A DNA stretch of 64,000 nt. Source: Komagataeibacter xylinus NBRC 15237 (GTDB lineage Bacteria > Pseudomonadota > Alphaproteobacteria > Acetobacterales > Acetobacteraceae). Below are positions 19,667 to 27,122 of this stretch, piece after piece. Below the pieces are notes generated by a model. It did not search any database. It was not told where the DNA came from and saw nothing but the letters and a program-made list of their open reading frames with translations. The first letter of the stretch is position 1, and each line of letters opens with the position of its first letter. Position numbers and translations under genes: made by a program. Location: contig NZ_BCTP01000003.1 of assembly GCF_001571345.1 (NCBI RefSeq), positions 62,001 to 126,000 on the forward strand, written 5' to 3'.

Positions 19667-20530
19667 ATGAAAGATGCCATGACACCAGCGCCCACAAATT
19701 TGCGCCAGATGTTGCATGAGGCAACGCAACAGTTGCGTGCAGCCAACATCGAGGCCCCCTTGCGCGAGGCCCGCCTGCTCGCCGCCCACGCGGCCCGGAC
19801 GGATCTTGCCGGGCTGCTGCGCATCGATACGCTGGATGACGCCGCCCAGGCTCGGTTCGCCCATGTGCTGTCCCGGCGCCTGCATTACGAGCCCATGGCC
19901 TATATTACCGGGCAGGTCGGGTTCTGGTCGCTTGACCTTGCGGTGTCACCTGCAACCCTCATTCCCCGCGCCGATACCGAAACCCTTGTCGAGGCCGTGC
20001 TCGACCATCTGCCTGACCGTAATGCGCTGCTGCGCGTGCTTGATATCGGCACCGGCACGGGCTGCCTGCTTCTGGCCATCCTTGCGGAATACCCGCATGC
20101 CCATGGCATTGGCACGGACCTCAACCCGCAGGCAGCGGCTCTGGCCCGCCTTAACGCCACGCGCACCGGACTAGCCACGCGCGGCACCATGCTGTGCTGT
20201 AACTGGGCTGATGGGGTGAAGGGGCCGTTTGACCTCGTGCTGAGCAATCCGCCCTATATTCCGCACGGCGACCTGGCCACCCTCATGCCCGATGTGGTGG
20301 CGCATGAACCCGCGCGCGCGCTTGATGGCGGACCGGACGGGCTGATCGCCTATCGCGCCCTGGCCCGGATCCTGCCGCACCTGCTGGCCCCCGGCGGCCT
20401 GGGCGTGCTGGAACTGGGCATCGGGCAGGACCGGAGCGTGTCCGCGCTCATGCGCGCGGCAGGGCTGTGCGTTGTGGAAATACGCCCCGATCTTGGCGGA
20501 ATAGGGCGGGCGCTGGTGGTGAAAAAATAA
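19667..20530 (+). CDS. prmC: Release factor glutamine N5-methyltransferase
   Basis: PrmC methylates the glutamine of the GGQ motif in RF1 and RF2. The 287-aa protein has SAM motif I (VLDIGTGTGCLLLAIL) and the diagnostic NPPY motif (VLSNPPYIP) that binds the target glutamine. An N-terminal helical domain with YITGQVGFW is also typical. Start at ATG 19667, with ATG 19679 as a possible alternative. Proximity to prfA is functionally meaningful. Confidence 0.95.
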   Translation: MKDAMTPAPTNLRQMLHEATQQLRAANIEAPLREARLLAAHAARTDLAGLLRIDTLDDAAQARFAHVLSRRLHYEPMAYITGQVGFWSLDLAVSPATLIPRADTETLVEAVLDHLPDRNALLRVLDIGTGTGCLLLAILAEYPHAHGIGTDLNPQAAALARLNATRTGLATRGTMLCCNWADGVKGPFDLVLSNPPYIPHGDLATLMPDVVAHEPARALDGGPDGLIAYRALARILPHLLAPGGLGVLELGIGQDRSVSALMRAAGLCVVEIRPDLGGIGRALVVKK

Positions 20531-20686
20531 TTTGGCAGAAAGAAAAGCGCAGGTTATATTGCCAGAACGCAGGGAAAACGAAAAGCGGGTTGATTGCTGT
20601 TCCATTCCCCGCGGGCGATCCCGATTGCAAAACACAAATACAGGCGACCCGAACCCTTGACAGGTTCCGCCACGCGCAGGGATCCG

Positions 20687-20707
20687 TGTCCGGTGTCGTA
20701 CCGGACA
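20687..20707. other. Perfect 8-bp hairpin upstream of the DUF4167 gene
   Basis: TGTCCGGT-GTCGT-ACCGGACA lies in the 250-nt gap between prmC and the DUF4167 gene. A TTGACA hexamer occurs at 20657-20662, 17 nt before a poor -10 candidate. The region probably holds the promoter and leader of the downstream gene. Confidence 0.3.
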
Positions 20708-20798
20708 ACCAATATGGCAACAGACGGGACGGGCAGAGACCGCCCCACGGTCCAGGGCAGCGCCAGCGACCGGCAACAGGAAAGTGCTGCGACAGCTT

Positions 20799-21359
20799 AT
20801 GAACATGAAACGCATGCGGAGCCGTCACCATCGTTCGGGCGGCAGCAGTGGTGGAACCGTACGCCATAATAATGGCCAGATCCCGTTGAACCGCAACCAT
20901 GTATTCGACAGCAGTGGTCCGGACCTGCGCGTGCGGGGCACGGCACAGCAACTGTTTGAAAAATACCTGCAGCTTGGCCGCGACGCCAGCGGCAGTGGCG
21001 ACCGCGTCATGGCGGAAGCCTATTTCCAGCATGCCGAACATTATTTCCGTATTCTCAACGCCATGACGCAGGCGGCCCAGCAAAGCCAGCAGGAACGTCA
21101 GGAGCGCATGTCCAGCCGGCAGCCGCGCCCTGTCGAGAACCGCCAGCCCAGCGATAATGCTGCGGATGAATCCGCCGAGCCGACAGCCGAGCAGCCCGCC
21201 GTGATCGAGCCTGCGGAAACCGCCCCCCAGCCCACGATCGACGCAGCCCCTGAAGCCGCACCGGCCCCCGCGCCGCGTGCACCCCGCGCCCCGCGCCGCA
21301 GCAGCCGCGCCAAGCCCGCCGCGGGCAAGAAGGAAGAACTGGAATCCACCCCGTCCTGA
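20799..21359 (+). CDS. DUF4167 domain protein
   Basis: A 186-aa protein with an N-terminal DUF4167 domain (residues about 15-90: VFDSSGPDLRVRGTAQQLFEKYLQLGRDA..GDRVMAEAYFQHAEHYFRI) and a long disordered Pro/Ala/Glu tail ending in Arg/Lys-rich AAGKKEE. The family is confined to alphaproteobacteria, usually follows prmC, and has no established role; the basic head and tail suggest RNA or ribosome association, which is only inference. The start could also be ATG 20784. Confidence 0.8.
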   Translation: MNMKRMRSRHHRSGGSSGGTVRHNNGQIPLNRNHVFDSSGPDLRVRGTAQQLFEKYLQLGRDASGSGDRVMAEAYFQHAEHYFRILNAMTQAAQQSQQERQERMSSRQPRPVENRQPSDNAADESAEPTAEQPAVIEPAETAPQPTIDAAPEAAPAPAPRAPRAPRRSSRAKPAAGKKEELESTPS

Positions 21360-21370
21360 CAGACGGACTG

Positions 21371-21400
21371 ACCCCCGCCAGCGCTGCTGCGGGGGTTATT
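21371..21400. terminator. Rho-independent terminator
   Basis: ACCCCCGC pairs with GCGGGGGT across a 10-nt loop and is followed by TATTTC. It lies 11 nt after the DUF4167 stop and just before the stop of the convergent 75-aa gene, so it may serve both strands, better on the forward one. Confidence 0.7.
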
Positions 21401-21404
21401 TCAT

Positions 21405-21632
21405 TCAGGCGGCTGGCTTGACCAGTCGCCAGACCTTGCGCTTGCGGCCATCGCTTGCGCCCGGTGCATCTTCCACCGTAACCAGCCCCTGATTGCGCAG
21501 GGCCTGCAGGGCCAGGCGGGCATGGTAGGTGCCGAGTTCGGGAAACAGGTCGCCAATTTCCTTGACGGAACGCGCCTGACCATCCGACAGGATCTTCAGT
21601 ACGATCTGCCGCTTGCTGTCATGATTTGTCAT
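21405..21632 (-). CDS. Small winged-helix-like hypothetical protein
   Basis: A 75-aa protein whose sequence SKRQIVLKILSDGQARSVKEIGDLFPELGTYHARLALQALRNQGLVTVEDA reads as a winged helix-turn-helix: three helices, then a basic wing (GRKRKVWRL). It is probably a DNA-binding protein, but no family name is certain. The start is uncertain; ATG 21662 has a GGAAG only 3 nt upstream and would add ten residues. It stands alone between the DUF4167 gene and bioA. Confidence 0.6.
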   Translation of the reverse strand: MTNHDSKRQIVLKILSDGQARSVKEIGDLFPELGTYHARLALQALRNQGLVTVEDAPGASDGRKRKVWRLVKPAA

Positions 21633-21693
21633 GCGCCAGGATCTATGCTGAAAAAAAGTCATATGCTTCCATACCAGATCAGTCTCTGATGGC

Positions 21694-22971
21694 CTAGCGC
21701 TGATCCGGCCGCAGCCCCGCCAGAACCGTGTGGATTGCAGCGCAAAGGCGGCTGAGTTCGGCTGGCGTGATGGTGAATGCAGGCGTCAGGTAAACGATAT
21801 TACGGAACGGCCGCACCCATGCACCCTGTGCAATCAGGGCGGTCTTGAGCGCATTCATGTCACGTATGCGGTCCAGTTCCACCACGCCAATGGCCCCCAT
21901 GACACGCACGTCAACCACATGGGGCAGGGTGCGGCAGGGTTCGAGTTCGGCGCGCATCCGTGCTTCAATACGGGCCACCTGTTGCAGGCGCGGTTCGGTT
22001 GCAAACAGGTCGAGCGAGGCATTGGCGCAGGCGCAGGCCAGGGCATTGGCCATGAAGGTCGGCCCATGCATGAGCGCATGCAGCGGATCATCGGACAAAA
22101 AAGCCTCGAATACATGCCTGCGCGCAACGGTGGCGGCCAGCGCCATCGTGCCCCCGGTCAATGCCTTTGAAAGCGTGATGATGTCCGGCACGATCCCGGC
22201 CTGCTCGCAGGCGAACATCGTGCCGGTGCGGCCAAAGCCGGTAAAGATTTCATCAAGGATCAGCAGCACGCCGTGGCAGTCGGCCAGGGTGCGCAGGGTG
22301 CGCAGCACTTCAGGCGCATGAAACAGCATGCCGCCCGCGCCCTGAACCAATGGTTCGGTGATGATGGCGGCAATGCTGCCTGCGTGCTGCGCCAGCAGGG
22401 CATCAAGGGCTGCGGTGCTGGCGGCATCGACCGGCAGGTCAGCAATGAAATGCTCGGGCAGCGCGCCGTTATAGAGGCCGTGCATGCCTTCCTCCGGGTC
22501 GCACACGGCCATGGTGGCGATTGTATCGCCATGATAGCCGCCGCGGAAGGCCAGCAGCTTTGTCCGCCCGGTCTGGCCCTGGTTGAGCCAGTACTGGATG
22601 GCCATCTTCATGGCCACCTCGACCGCGACCGAGCCTGAATCCGTAAAGAATACCCGCTCCAGATCACCGGGCAGCAGGCTGGCAAGCCGGCTTGCCAGCG
22701 TCAGGGCCGGTTCATTGACCAGGCCACCAAACATGACATGCGGCATGCGCTCGAGCTGGGCCATTATCGCGGCGCGGATATGGGGGTGGTTGTAGCCGTG
22801 GCAGGCGGTCCACCATGAGGCGATGCCATCCAGCAGTTCCCTGCCATCGGCCAGCGTGATGGTGCAGCCCTGCGTGCGGGTGGCGGGCAGTGGGGGCAGG
22901 GTGGTCTGCATCTGCGCGTAGGGTAGCCAGACATGCTGCATGCCTCGCTCCAGCCATTCAGGTCCACTCAT
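21694..22971 (-). CDS. bioA: Adenosylmethionine-8-amino-7-oxononanoate aminotransferase
   Basis: BioA converts KAPA to DAPA using SAM as amino donor. The 425-aa PLP enzyme has the substrate segment HVWLPYAQMQ and SWWTACHGYNHP at the N-terminus, FTDSGSVAVEVAMKMA, the cofactor Asp in LILDEIFTGFGRTG and the Schiff-base Lys in ITLSKALTGG. The SWW tyrosine-pocket sequence favours BioA over other class III aminotransferases. The start at 22971 leaves 70 nt to the divergent bioF, where a shared control region must lie. Confidence 0.95.
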   Translation of the reverse strand: MSGPEWLERGMQHVWLPYAQMQTTLPPLPATRTQGCTITLADGRELLDGIASWWTACHGYNHPHIRAAIMAQLERMPHVMFGGLVNEPALTLASRLASLLPGDLERVFFTDSGSVAVEVAMKMAIQYWLNQGQTGRTKLLAFRGGYHGDTIATMAVCDPEEGMHGLYNGALPEHFIADLPVDAASTAALDALLAQHAGSIAAIITEPLVQGAGGMLFHAPEVLRTLRTLADCHGVLLILDEIFTGFGRTGTMFACEQAGIVPDIITLSKALTGGTMALAATVARRHVFEAFLSDDPLHALMHGPTFMANALACACANASLDLFATEPRLQQVARIEARMRAELEPCRTLPHVVDVRVMGAIGVVELDRIRDMNALKTALIAQGAWVRPFRNIVYLTPAFTITPAELSRLCAAIHTVLAGLRPDQR

Positions 22972-23041
22972 GCGCTGTCTCCGTGATATTGCATTGGCGG
23001 GATTGACCGGGGCGGCAGGCTCCGGCAGGAGAATGCGCTTC

Positions 23042-24226
23042 ATGGCCAGTTTCGACACCCTTTTCCAGACCGCGCTCGACCACATGGCGCAGCGCCATAT
23101 CTGCCGCGTGCTGCGCCCCGTGCGCCATAGCGGGCCGGTGACCGTTATCCGCGACGGGCGCGCGCTGGTCAATTTCTCATCCAATGATTACCTCGGCCTG
23201 TCACATCACCCCGCCCTTGCCGCCCGCGCGGCGCAGTGGCTGCATGAGGACGGAACAGGTGCGGGCGCCTCGCGGCTCGTGACCGGCACGAGTGCGAAGC
23301 ATATGGCGGTGGAAGCGCGCCTTGCGGCCTTCAAGGGGGCGGAAGCAGCACTACTGCTGGCCAGCGGGTGGCAGGCCAATGCATCGGTTCTGGCGGCCAT
23401 ATTGCGGCTGGCGGCCGATCAGGGCGCGCCCCCGCTGGTCTTTGCCGACCGGCTGAACCATGCCAGCCTGCACCATGGCTGCATGGCGGCAGGCGTGCGG
23501 CAGATCCGCTTCCGGCACAACGACCTTGATCATCTGGAAAGCCTGCTGCTGCGCCATGCCGATGATCCGGGCCTGCGGATCATCGTGACGGAAAGCGTGT
23601 TCAGCATGGACGGTGACCGCACCGACATCGCCCGCCTTAGCGCGCTGGCGCGGCAACACGGCGCTTTCACCTACGTGGATGAAGCCCACGCCACCGGCGT
23701 GCTCGGTCCGCAGGGGCGCGGCCTGTGCGCGGGGCATAAGATCGATCTGGTGATGGGCACGTTCAGCAAGGCGCTGGGCGGGTTTGGCGCGTTCGTAACC
23801 GGCTCGCGTGCGTTGTGTGACTGGCTGGTCAATGCCTGCTCGGGCTTCGTGTTCACCACCGCCCCGCCACCTGCCATGCTTGGTGCGATGGATGCCGCTA
23901 TTGAATGCCTGCCCCAACTGGATGAAGAACGCGCCCGGCTGGCCCGCAACGCAGCCCATATCCGCGACGTGGTGCGCGGTTGCGGCCTGTCGCCCGAGCC
24001 CTCGACCACGCAGATCGTGCCCATCATGCTCGGTGATGCCGCGCGCGCCCTGCGCTTTGCCGCAAGCCTTGAGGCGCAGGGCCTGCTTGCCGCCGCCATA
24101 CGCCCGCCCACGGTGCCGCCCAATGGCAGCCGCATCCGTCTGGCGCTGAGTGCGGCCCATACCGATGCCATGATCGACCAACTTGCCACAGCCATTCCGC
24201 TGGCCCTGCAACAGAGCACAGCATGA
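23042..24226 (+). CDS. bioF: 8-amino-7-oxononanoate synthase
   Basis: BioF condenses pimeloyl-ACP with alanine to form KAPA. The 394-aa protein shows NFSSNDYLGLSHHP, the TGTS-x-H loop, VDEAHATGVLG and the PLP lysine in GTFSKALGGFGA (Lys243). ATG 23042 has an AGGAG 10 nt upstream; ATG 23033 lies too close to it. It is the first gene of a forward operon bioF - esterase - bioCD, joined by ATGA overlaps. Confidence 0.95.
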   Translation: MASFDTLFQTALDHMAQRHICRVLRPVRHSGPVTVIRDGRALVNFSSNDYLGLSHHPALAARAAQWLHEDGTGAGASRLVTGTSAKHMAVEARLAAFKGAEAALLLASGWQANASVLAAILRLAADQGAPPLVFADRLNHASLHHGCMAAGVRQIRFRHNDLDHLESLLLRHADDPGLRIIVTESVFSMDGDRTDIARLSALARQHGAFTYVDEAHATGVLGPQGRGLCAGHKIDLVMGTFSKALGGFGAFVTGSRALCDWLVNACSGFVFTTAPPPAMLGAMDAAIECLPQLDEERARLARNAAHIRDVVRGCGLSPEPSTTQIVPIMLGDAARALRFAASLEAQGLLAAAIRPPTVPPNGSRIRLALSAAHTDAMIDQLATAIPLALQQSTA

Positions 24227-24873
24227 GCGCCACCCTGCCGCTGGCCTTCGTGCATGGCTGGGCCTTCGATCCTACCTTCTGGGCCACGACCCGTGCGGCC
24301 CTTGGCAAGACGCGCACGCGTTGCCTCGACTTTGGCTTCTTCGCCCCGCGCGCCCATATGGAACTGCCGCAGGAGCCCTATATCGGCGTCGGGCACTCAC
24401 TGGGCACGTTATGGCTTCTGCGTCACCACGGTCCGCTATGCCGGGGCCTGATCCTGATCAACGGCTTCAGCCGGTTCGGGGCCGGGCCGGATTTTACGGC
24501 TGGTATCGCCCGGCGCGTGATCGAACGCATGCGGCAGGGATTGCTGCGCGCACCACAGGGATTGCTGCACAGCTTCCGCCTGCGCGCGGGCATTGATTCG
24601 CCAGTGCCTGAACCGATTGCGCGCGACCGGCTCGAAACCGGGCTAGAGACCCTGATGGACATGGATTGCCGGGACGACCTGCACCGTACGACATGCCCCA
24701 TTCATGTCATGGCGGGCACGCAGGATGCCATTGCGCCCCCCGCGCTGACCGAGGCGTGTTTTCCTGCCCGCTCCCTTCAATGGCTGGAAGGCGGCCACCT
24801 GCTTCCGCTCACGCATGCCACGGCCTGCGCGGATGCCATCACCACCATGGCCAGACGGATAACGCCATCATGA
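24223..24873 (+). CDS. Short BioH-like alpha/beta hydrolase in the biotin operon
   Basis: A 216-aa alpha/beta hydrolase. The nucleophile elbow is GHSLG (Ser59); Asp168 (in MAGTQDAI) and His192 (in LEGGHLLPL) complete the triad. The oxyanion segment HGWAFDPTFW resembles BioH. BioH removes the methyl ester from pimeloyl-ACP methyl ester; this protein is shorter than typical BioH (around 250 residues), with a reduced lid, closer to BioG-type length. Position between bioF and bioCD with ATGA overlaps on both sides makes the pimeloyl-esterase role very likely. Which of the known esterase classes it belongs to cannot be settled by eye. Confidence 0.85.
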   Translation: MSATLPLAFVHGWAFDPTFWATTRAALGKTRTRCLDFGFFAPRAHMELPQEPYIGVGHSLGTLWLLRHHGPLCRGLILINGFSRFGAGPDFTAGIARRVIERMRQGLLRAPQGLLHSFRLRAGIDSPVPEPIARDRLETGLETLMDMDCRDDLHRTTCPIHVMAGTQDAIAPPALTEACFPARSLQWLEGGHLLPLTHATACADAITTMARRITPS

Positions 24874-26267
24874 CGCGCAAGGACAGCATTGCCGCCGGTT
24901 TCGACTCAGCGCGGAATTATGAGCAGGCGGCCCGGATCCAGCGCATTGCCGCCACCGAGCTGGCCCGGCGCATTGCGGCTGGCATGCGCCTTCATGCCCC
25001 GCGCCGCATTCTGGAAATTGGCTGTGGCACCGGATTCCTGACCCGTGAGCTGCGCCGCCTGTTCCCGCATGCCCACATCACCGCCACCGATATCGCGCCG
25101 GGCATGCTGCAACGCCTGGCCCACCGCATGCCCGATGACGGGCAACTCGTGCTCCGCCGCATGGATGGCGAAGCGCCAGACCTGACCGGCCCGTTCGACC
25201 TGATCTGCTCCAGCCTGGCCATGCAGTGGTTTGCCGACCGCAAGGCAGCCCTTGCCGCGCTGGCCGGCCTGCTGGCGCCGGGGGGGCACATGGCACTGGC
25301 AACCCTGTGCGCGGGCAGCTTTCGCCAGTGGCGGGCGGCCTACAGGGCCGTGGACAGGACATGCCCGATGGCCGATTACCCACCCTGCGCCACGTTGCAG
25401 GCCGAATGGCCCGATTGTGGCGCAGGGCTGTGGGATGAGGCTGAACTCATTGATACGCCTGCTTCGCCACTGGCCTTCGTGCGTGAACTCCGGGCGATCG
25501 GCGCAACTCATACGGATAGCCCCCACACGGCTGGCCTGCGGCGCGTAATGGCTGCGGCAGGTGCGGGGGATGCGCCTTTTGCCGTATCGTATCATGTGGC
25601 GTACGGGCAGTTTCACCGTGCGCCATGGCCCGGCGTGTTCGTGACCGGCACGGATACGGATGTGGGCAAGACCGTCGCCTCCGCTGCACTGGTGCGGGCG
25701 TGGAATGCCGCCTACTGGAAGCCGCTGCAAAGCGGCACGGATGATGCGCCATCCGACAGCACGAGCCTGCGCCACCTGACCGGTCTTGATGCCACGCGGC
25801 TCTATCCGCCCGCGGCGAGTTTCGGGGCCTCGCTCTCGCCCGAGGATGCAGCGCGCCAAGCCCATGCCCGCATCGACCCGGCCCGTATTGCCCTGCCACA
25901 TCACGACCCTTCCGCAGGCCCGGTGGTGGTTGAAGGGGCAGGGGGCGTGTTTGTGCCAATCGCGCCCGATTACCTGATGATCGACCTGATGGCGCGGCTG
26001 GCGCTGCCGGTGGTGCTGGTTGCGCGCAGCACGCTGGGCACGATCAACCATACGCTGCTCAGTCTTGCCGCCCTGCGTGCGCGCGGCCTGCATGTGGCAG
26101 GCGTGATCCTGAACGGCCCGCCCGAATCCGTGGGGCGCGATGCCATCATGCGCCACGGGCAGGTCCGTATTCTGGCGCAGTTCCCGCCCATGACGCCCAT
26201 GGGGCCGGAAGCGGTAGCGCAACTGGCCACCCTGCTGCCGCCGTGGCGTGACATCATGCAGTCATGA
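24870..26267 (+). CDS. Fused BioC methyltransferase - BioD dethiobiotin synthetase
   Basis: One 465-aa frame holds two biotin enzymes. Residues 1 to about 250 are a BioC-like malonyl-ACP O-methyltransferase: N-terminal FDSARNYEQAARIQR, SAM motif LEIGCGTGFLTREL (from residue 48) and SLAMQWFADRKAAL. From about residue 253 a complete BioD follows: P-loop GTDTDVGKT (260-268), YWKPLQSGT, VVEGAGGV and STLGTINHTLLSL. The linker is only a few residues (YGQFHRAPWPG). BioC starts the pimelate branch and BioD closes the ureido ring, so the fusion joins non-consecutive steps. The start overlaps the esterase stop by ATGA; the frame is open upstream to 24666, but that part overlaps the esterase gene and is not homologous. 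Confidence 0.9.
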   Translation: MTRKDSIAAGFDSARNYEQAARIQRIAATELARRIAAGMRLHAPRRILEIGCGTGFLTRELRRLFPHAHITATDIAPGMLQRLAHRMPDDGQLVLRRMDGEAPDLTGPFDLICSSLAMQWFADRKAALAALAGLLAPGGHMALATLCAGSFRQWRAAYRAVDRTCPMADYPPCATLQAEWPDCGAGLWDEAELIDTPASPLAFVRELRAIGATHTDSPHTAGLRRVMAAAGAGDAPFAVSYHVAYGQFHRAPWPGVFVTGTDTDVGKTVASAALVRAWNAAYWKPLQSGTDDAPSDSTSLRHLTGLDATRLYPPAASFGASLSPEDAARQAHARIDPARIALPHHDPSAGPVVVEGAGGVFVPIAPDYLMIDLMARLALPVVLVARSTLGTINHTLLSLAALRARGLHVAGVILNGPPESVGRDAIMRHGQVRILAQFPPMTPMGPEAVAQLATLLPPWRDIMQS

Positions 26268-26271
26268 GAAT

Positions 26272-26296
26272 GCCGCCTTTTTAAAAGAAAGGCGGC
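26272..26296. terminator. Terminator hairpin between bioCD and lexA
   Basis: GCCGCCTTT pairs with AAAGGCGGC over a TTAAAAG loop, 4 nt after the bioCD stop. lexA converges from the right, so it may act on both transcripts. The arms match the GCCGCCTTT part of the dispersed element seen at 43.5 and 54.4 kb. Confidence 0.6.
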
Positions 26297-26333
26297 CCTC
26301 AGAAACTTTGGGGCTGGCAGCGAGCCGTATTCT

Positions 26334-27005
26334 TCAATAGCGCCGGATCAGGCCAGCCAGCGTGCCCTGTATGTACACACGCCCTGCCGGAAAAACCCGG
26401 GTATCATACGCGCTATTGGCCGGGATCAGCGCAATTTCGCTGCCCTGATGGCGGATGCGCTTGAGGGTGACTTCATCCCCATCAATCAGCGCCACCACGA
26501 TTTCCCCATCGCTCGCATGGTTCTGCTCACGGATGATGACCATGTCACCATCAAGAATACCGGCTTCCTCCATCGAGTTGCCTGTCACTTCCAGCGCGTA
26601 ATGGCTGGCCTTGCCCAGCATGTCGGCGGGCACGGTGATGCGGGTGGTCTCGGGGGTGATGGCCTCGATGGGATTGCCCGCGGCAATGCGCCCCACGAAG
26701 GGCACGTCCATCACCGCGGCGATCTGTTCAGGGGCGGGCACATCAGGCATGGGCCGGCGCGAATCGGCGGGGCGGGGCGGCGGCGGATCGATATCGGGCA
26801 GGCGCAGGATCTCGAGCGCGCGGGCCCGATGATGCCTGCGATGCAGGAACCCACGCTCTTCCAGCGCTGAAATGAGGCGATGAATGCCGGATTTGGAGCG
26901 CAGGCCGAGCGCGTCCTTCATTTCATCGAAGGAAGGTGAAAAGCCGGTGCGGCGCAGATGACCATCGATAAACAGCAAAAGCTCATGTTGTTTCCTGGTG
27001 AGCAT
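26334..27005 (-). CDS. lexA: LexA SOS repressor
   Basis: A 223-aa LexA. The N-terminal winged helix (residues 1-65: [28 protein letters not shown], then [18 protein letters not shown]) is of alphaproteobacterial type. The self-cleavage site is Ala109-Gly110 (RIAAGNP), and the catalytic dyad is Ser144 (TGNSMEE) and Lys182 (VTLKRI). The Pro-rich hinge at 72-90 is long. It represses SOS genes and its own promoter; a matching operator lies 75 nt upstream. moeA precedes it on the same strand, but the internal promoter indicates independent expression. Confidence 0.97.
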   Translation of the reverse strand: MLTRKQHELLLFIDGHLRRTGFSPSFDEMKDALGLRSKSGIHRLISALEERGFLHRRHHRARALEILRLPDIDPPPPRPADSRRPMPDVPAPEQIAAVMDVPFVGRIAAGNPIEAITPETTRITVPADMLGKASHYALEVTGNSMEEAGILDGDMVIIREQNHASDGEIVVALIDGDEVTLKRIRHQGSEIALIPANSAYDTRVFPAGRVYIQGTLAGLIRRY

Positions 27006-27051
27006 GCCACATGTCCTTTTGCCGTGAGCAGCGCCGCCAATGCGCGAACGC

Positions 27052-27080
27052 CATGGAACAAATCAAAAACCTGTTCCATG
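27052..27080. promoter_or_regulatory. 9-bp inverted repeat adjoining the lexA operator
   Basis: CATGGAACA and TGTTCCATG are perfect inverted copies separated by 11 nt, directly abutting the LexA box on its lexA-proximal side. The predicted transcription start falls in the right arm, so a DNA-level operator is more likely than an RNA hairpin. Both arms contain GTTC/GAAC half-sites. Confidence 0.5.
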
Positions 27081-27109
27081 TTCTATATTGGTTCCCCCTT
27101 GCGCGTCAA
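27080..27109 (-). promoter_or_regulatory. lexA promoter with LexA box over the -10
   Basis: On the reverse strand TTGACG (27109-27104), a 16-nt spacer and TATAGA (27087-27082) form a good sigma-70 promoter. The alphaproteobacterial LexA box GTTC-TATATTG-GTTC (27080-27094) overlaps the -10. This is the classic arrangement for autorepression relieved by RecA-induced LexA cleavage. Confidence 0.8.
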
Positions 27110-27122
27110 CCGGCATTGCAGC

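Noticed and set aside
24666-24869. Longer N-terminus for the bioCD fusion
   Set aside because: The extension lies inside the esterase gene in another frame. The ATGA overlap at 24870 and the BioC homology both fix the start there.
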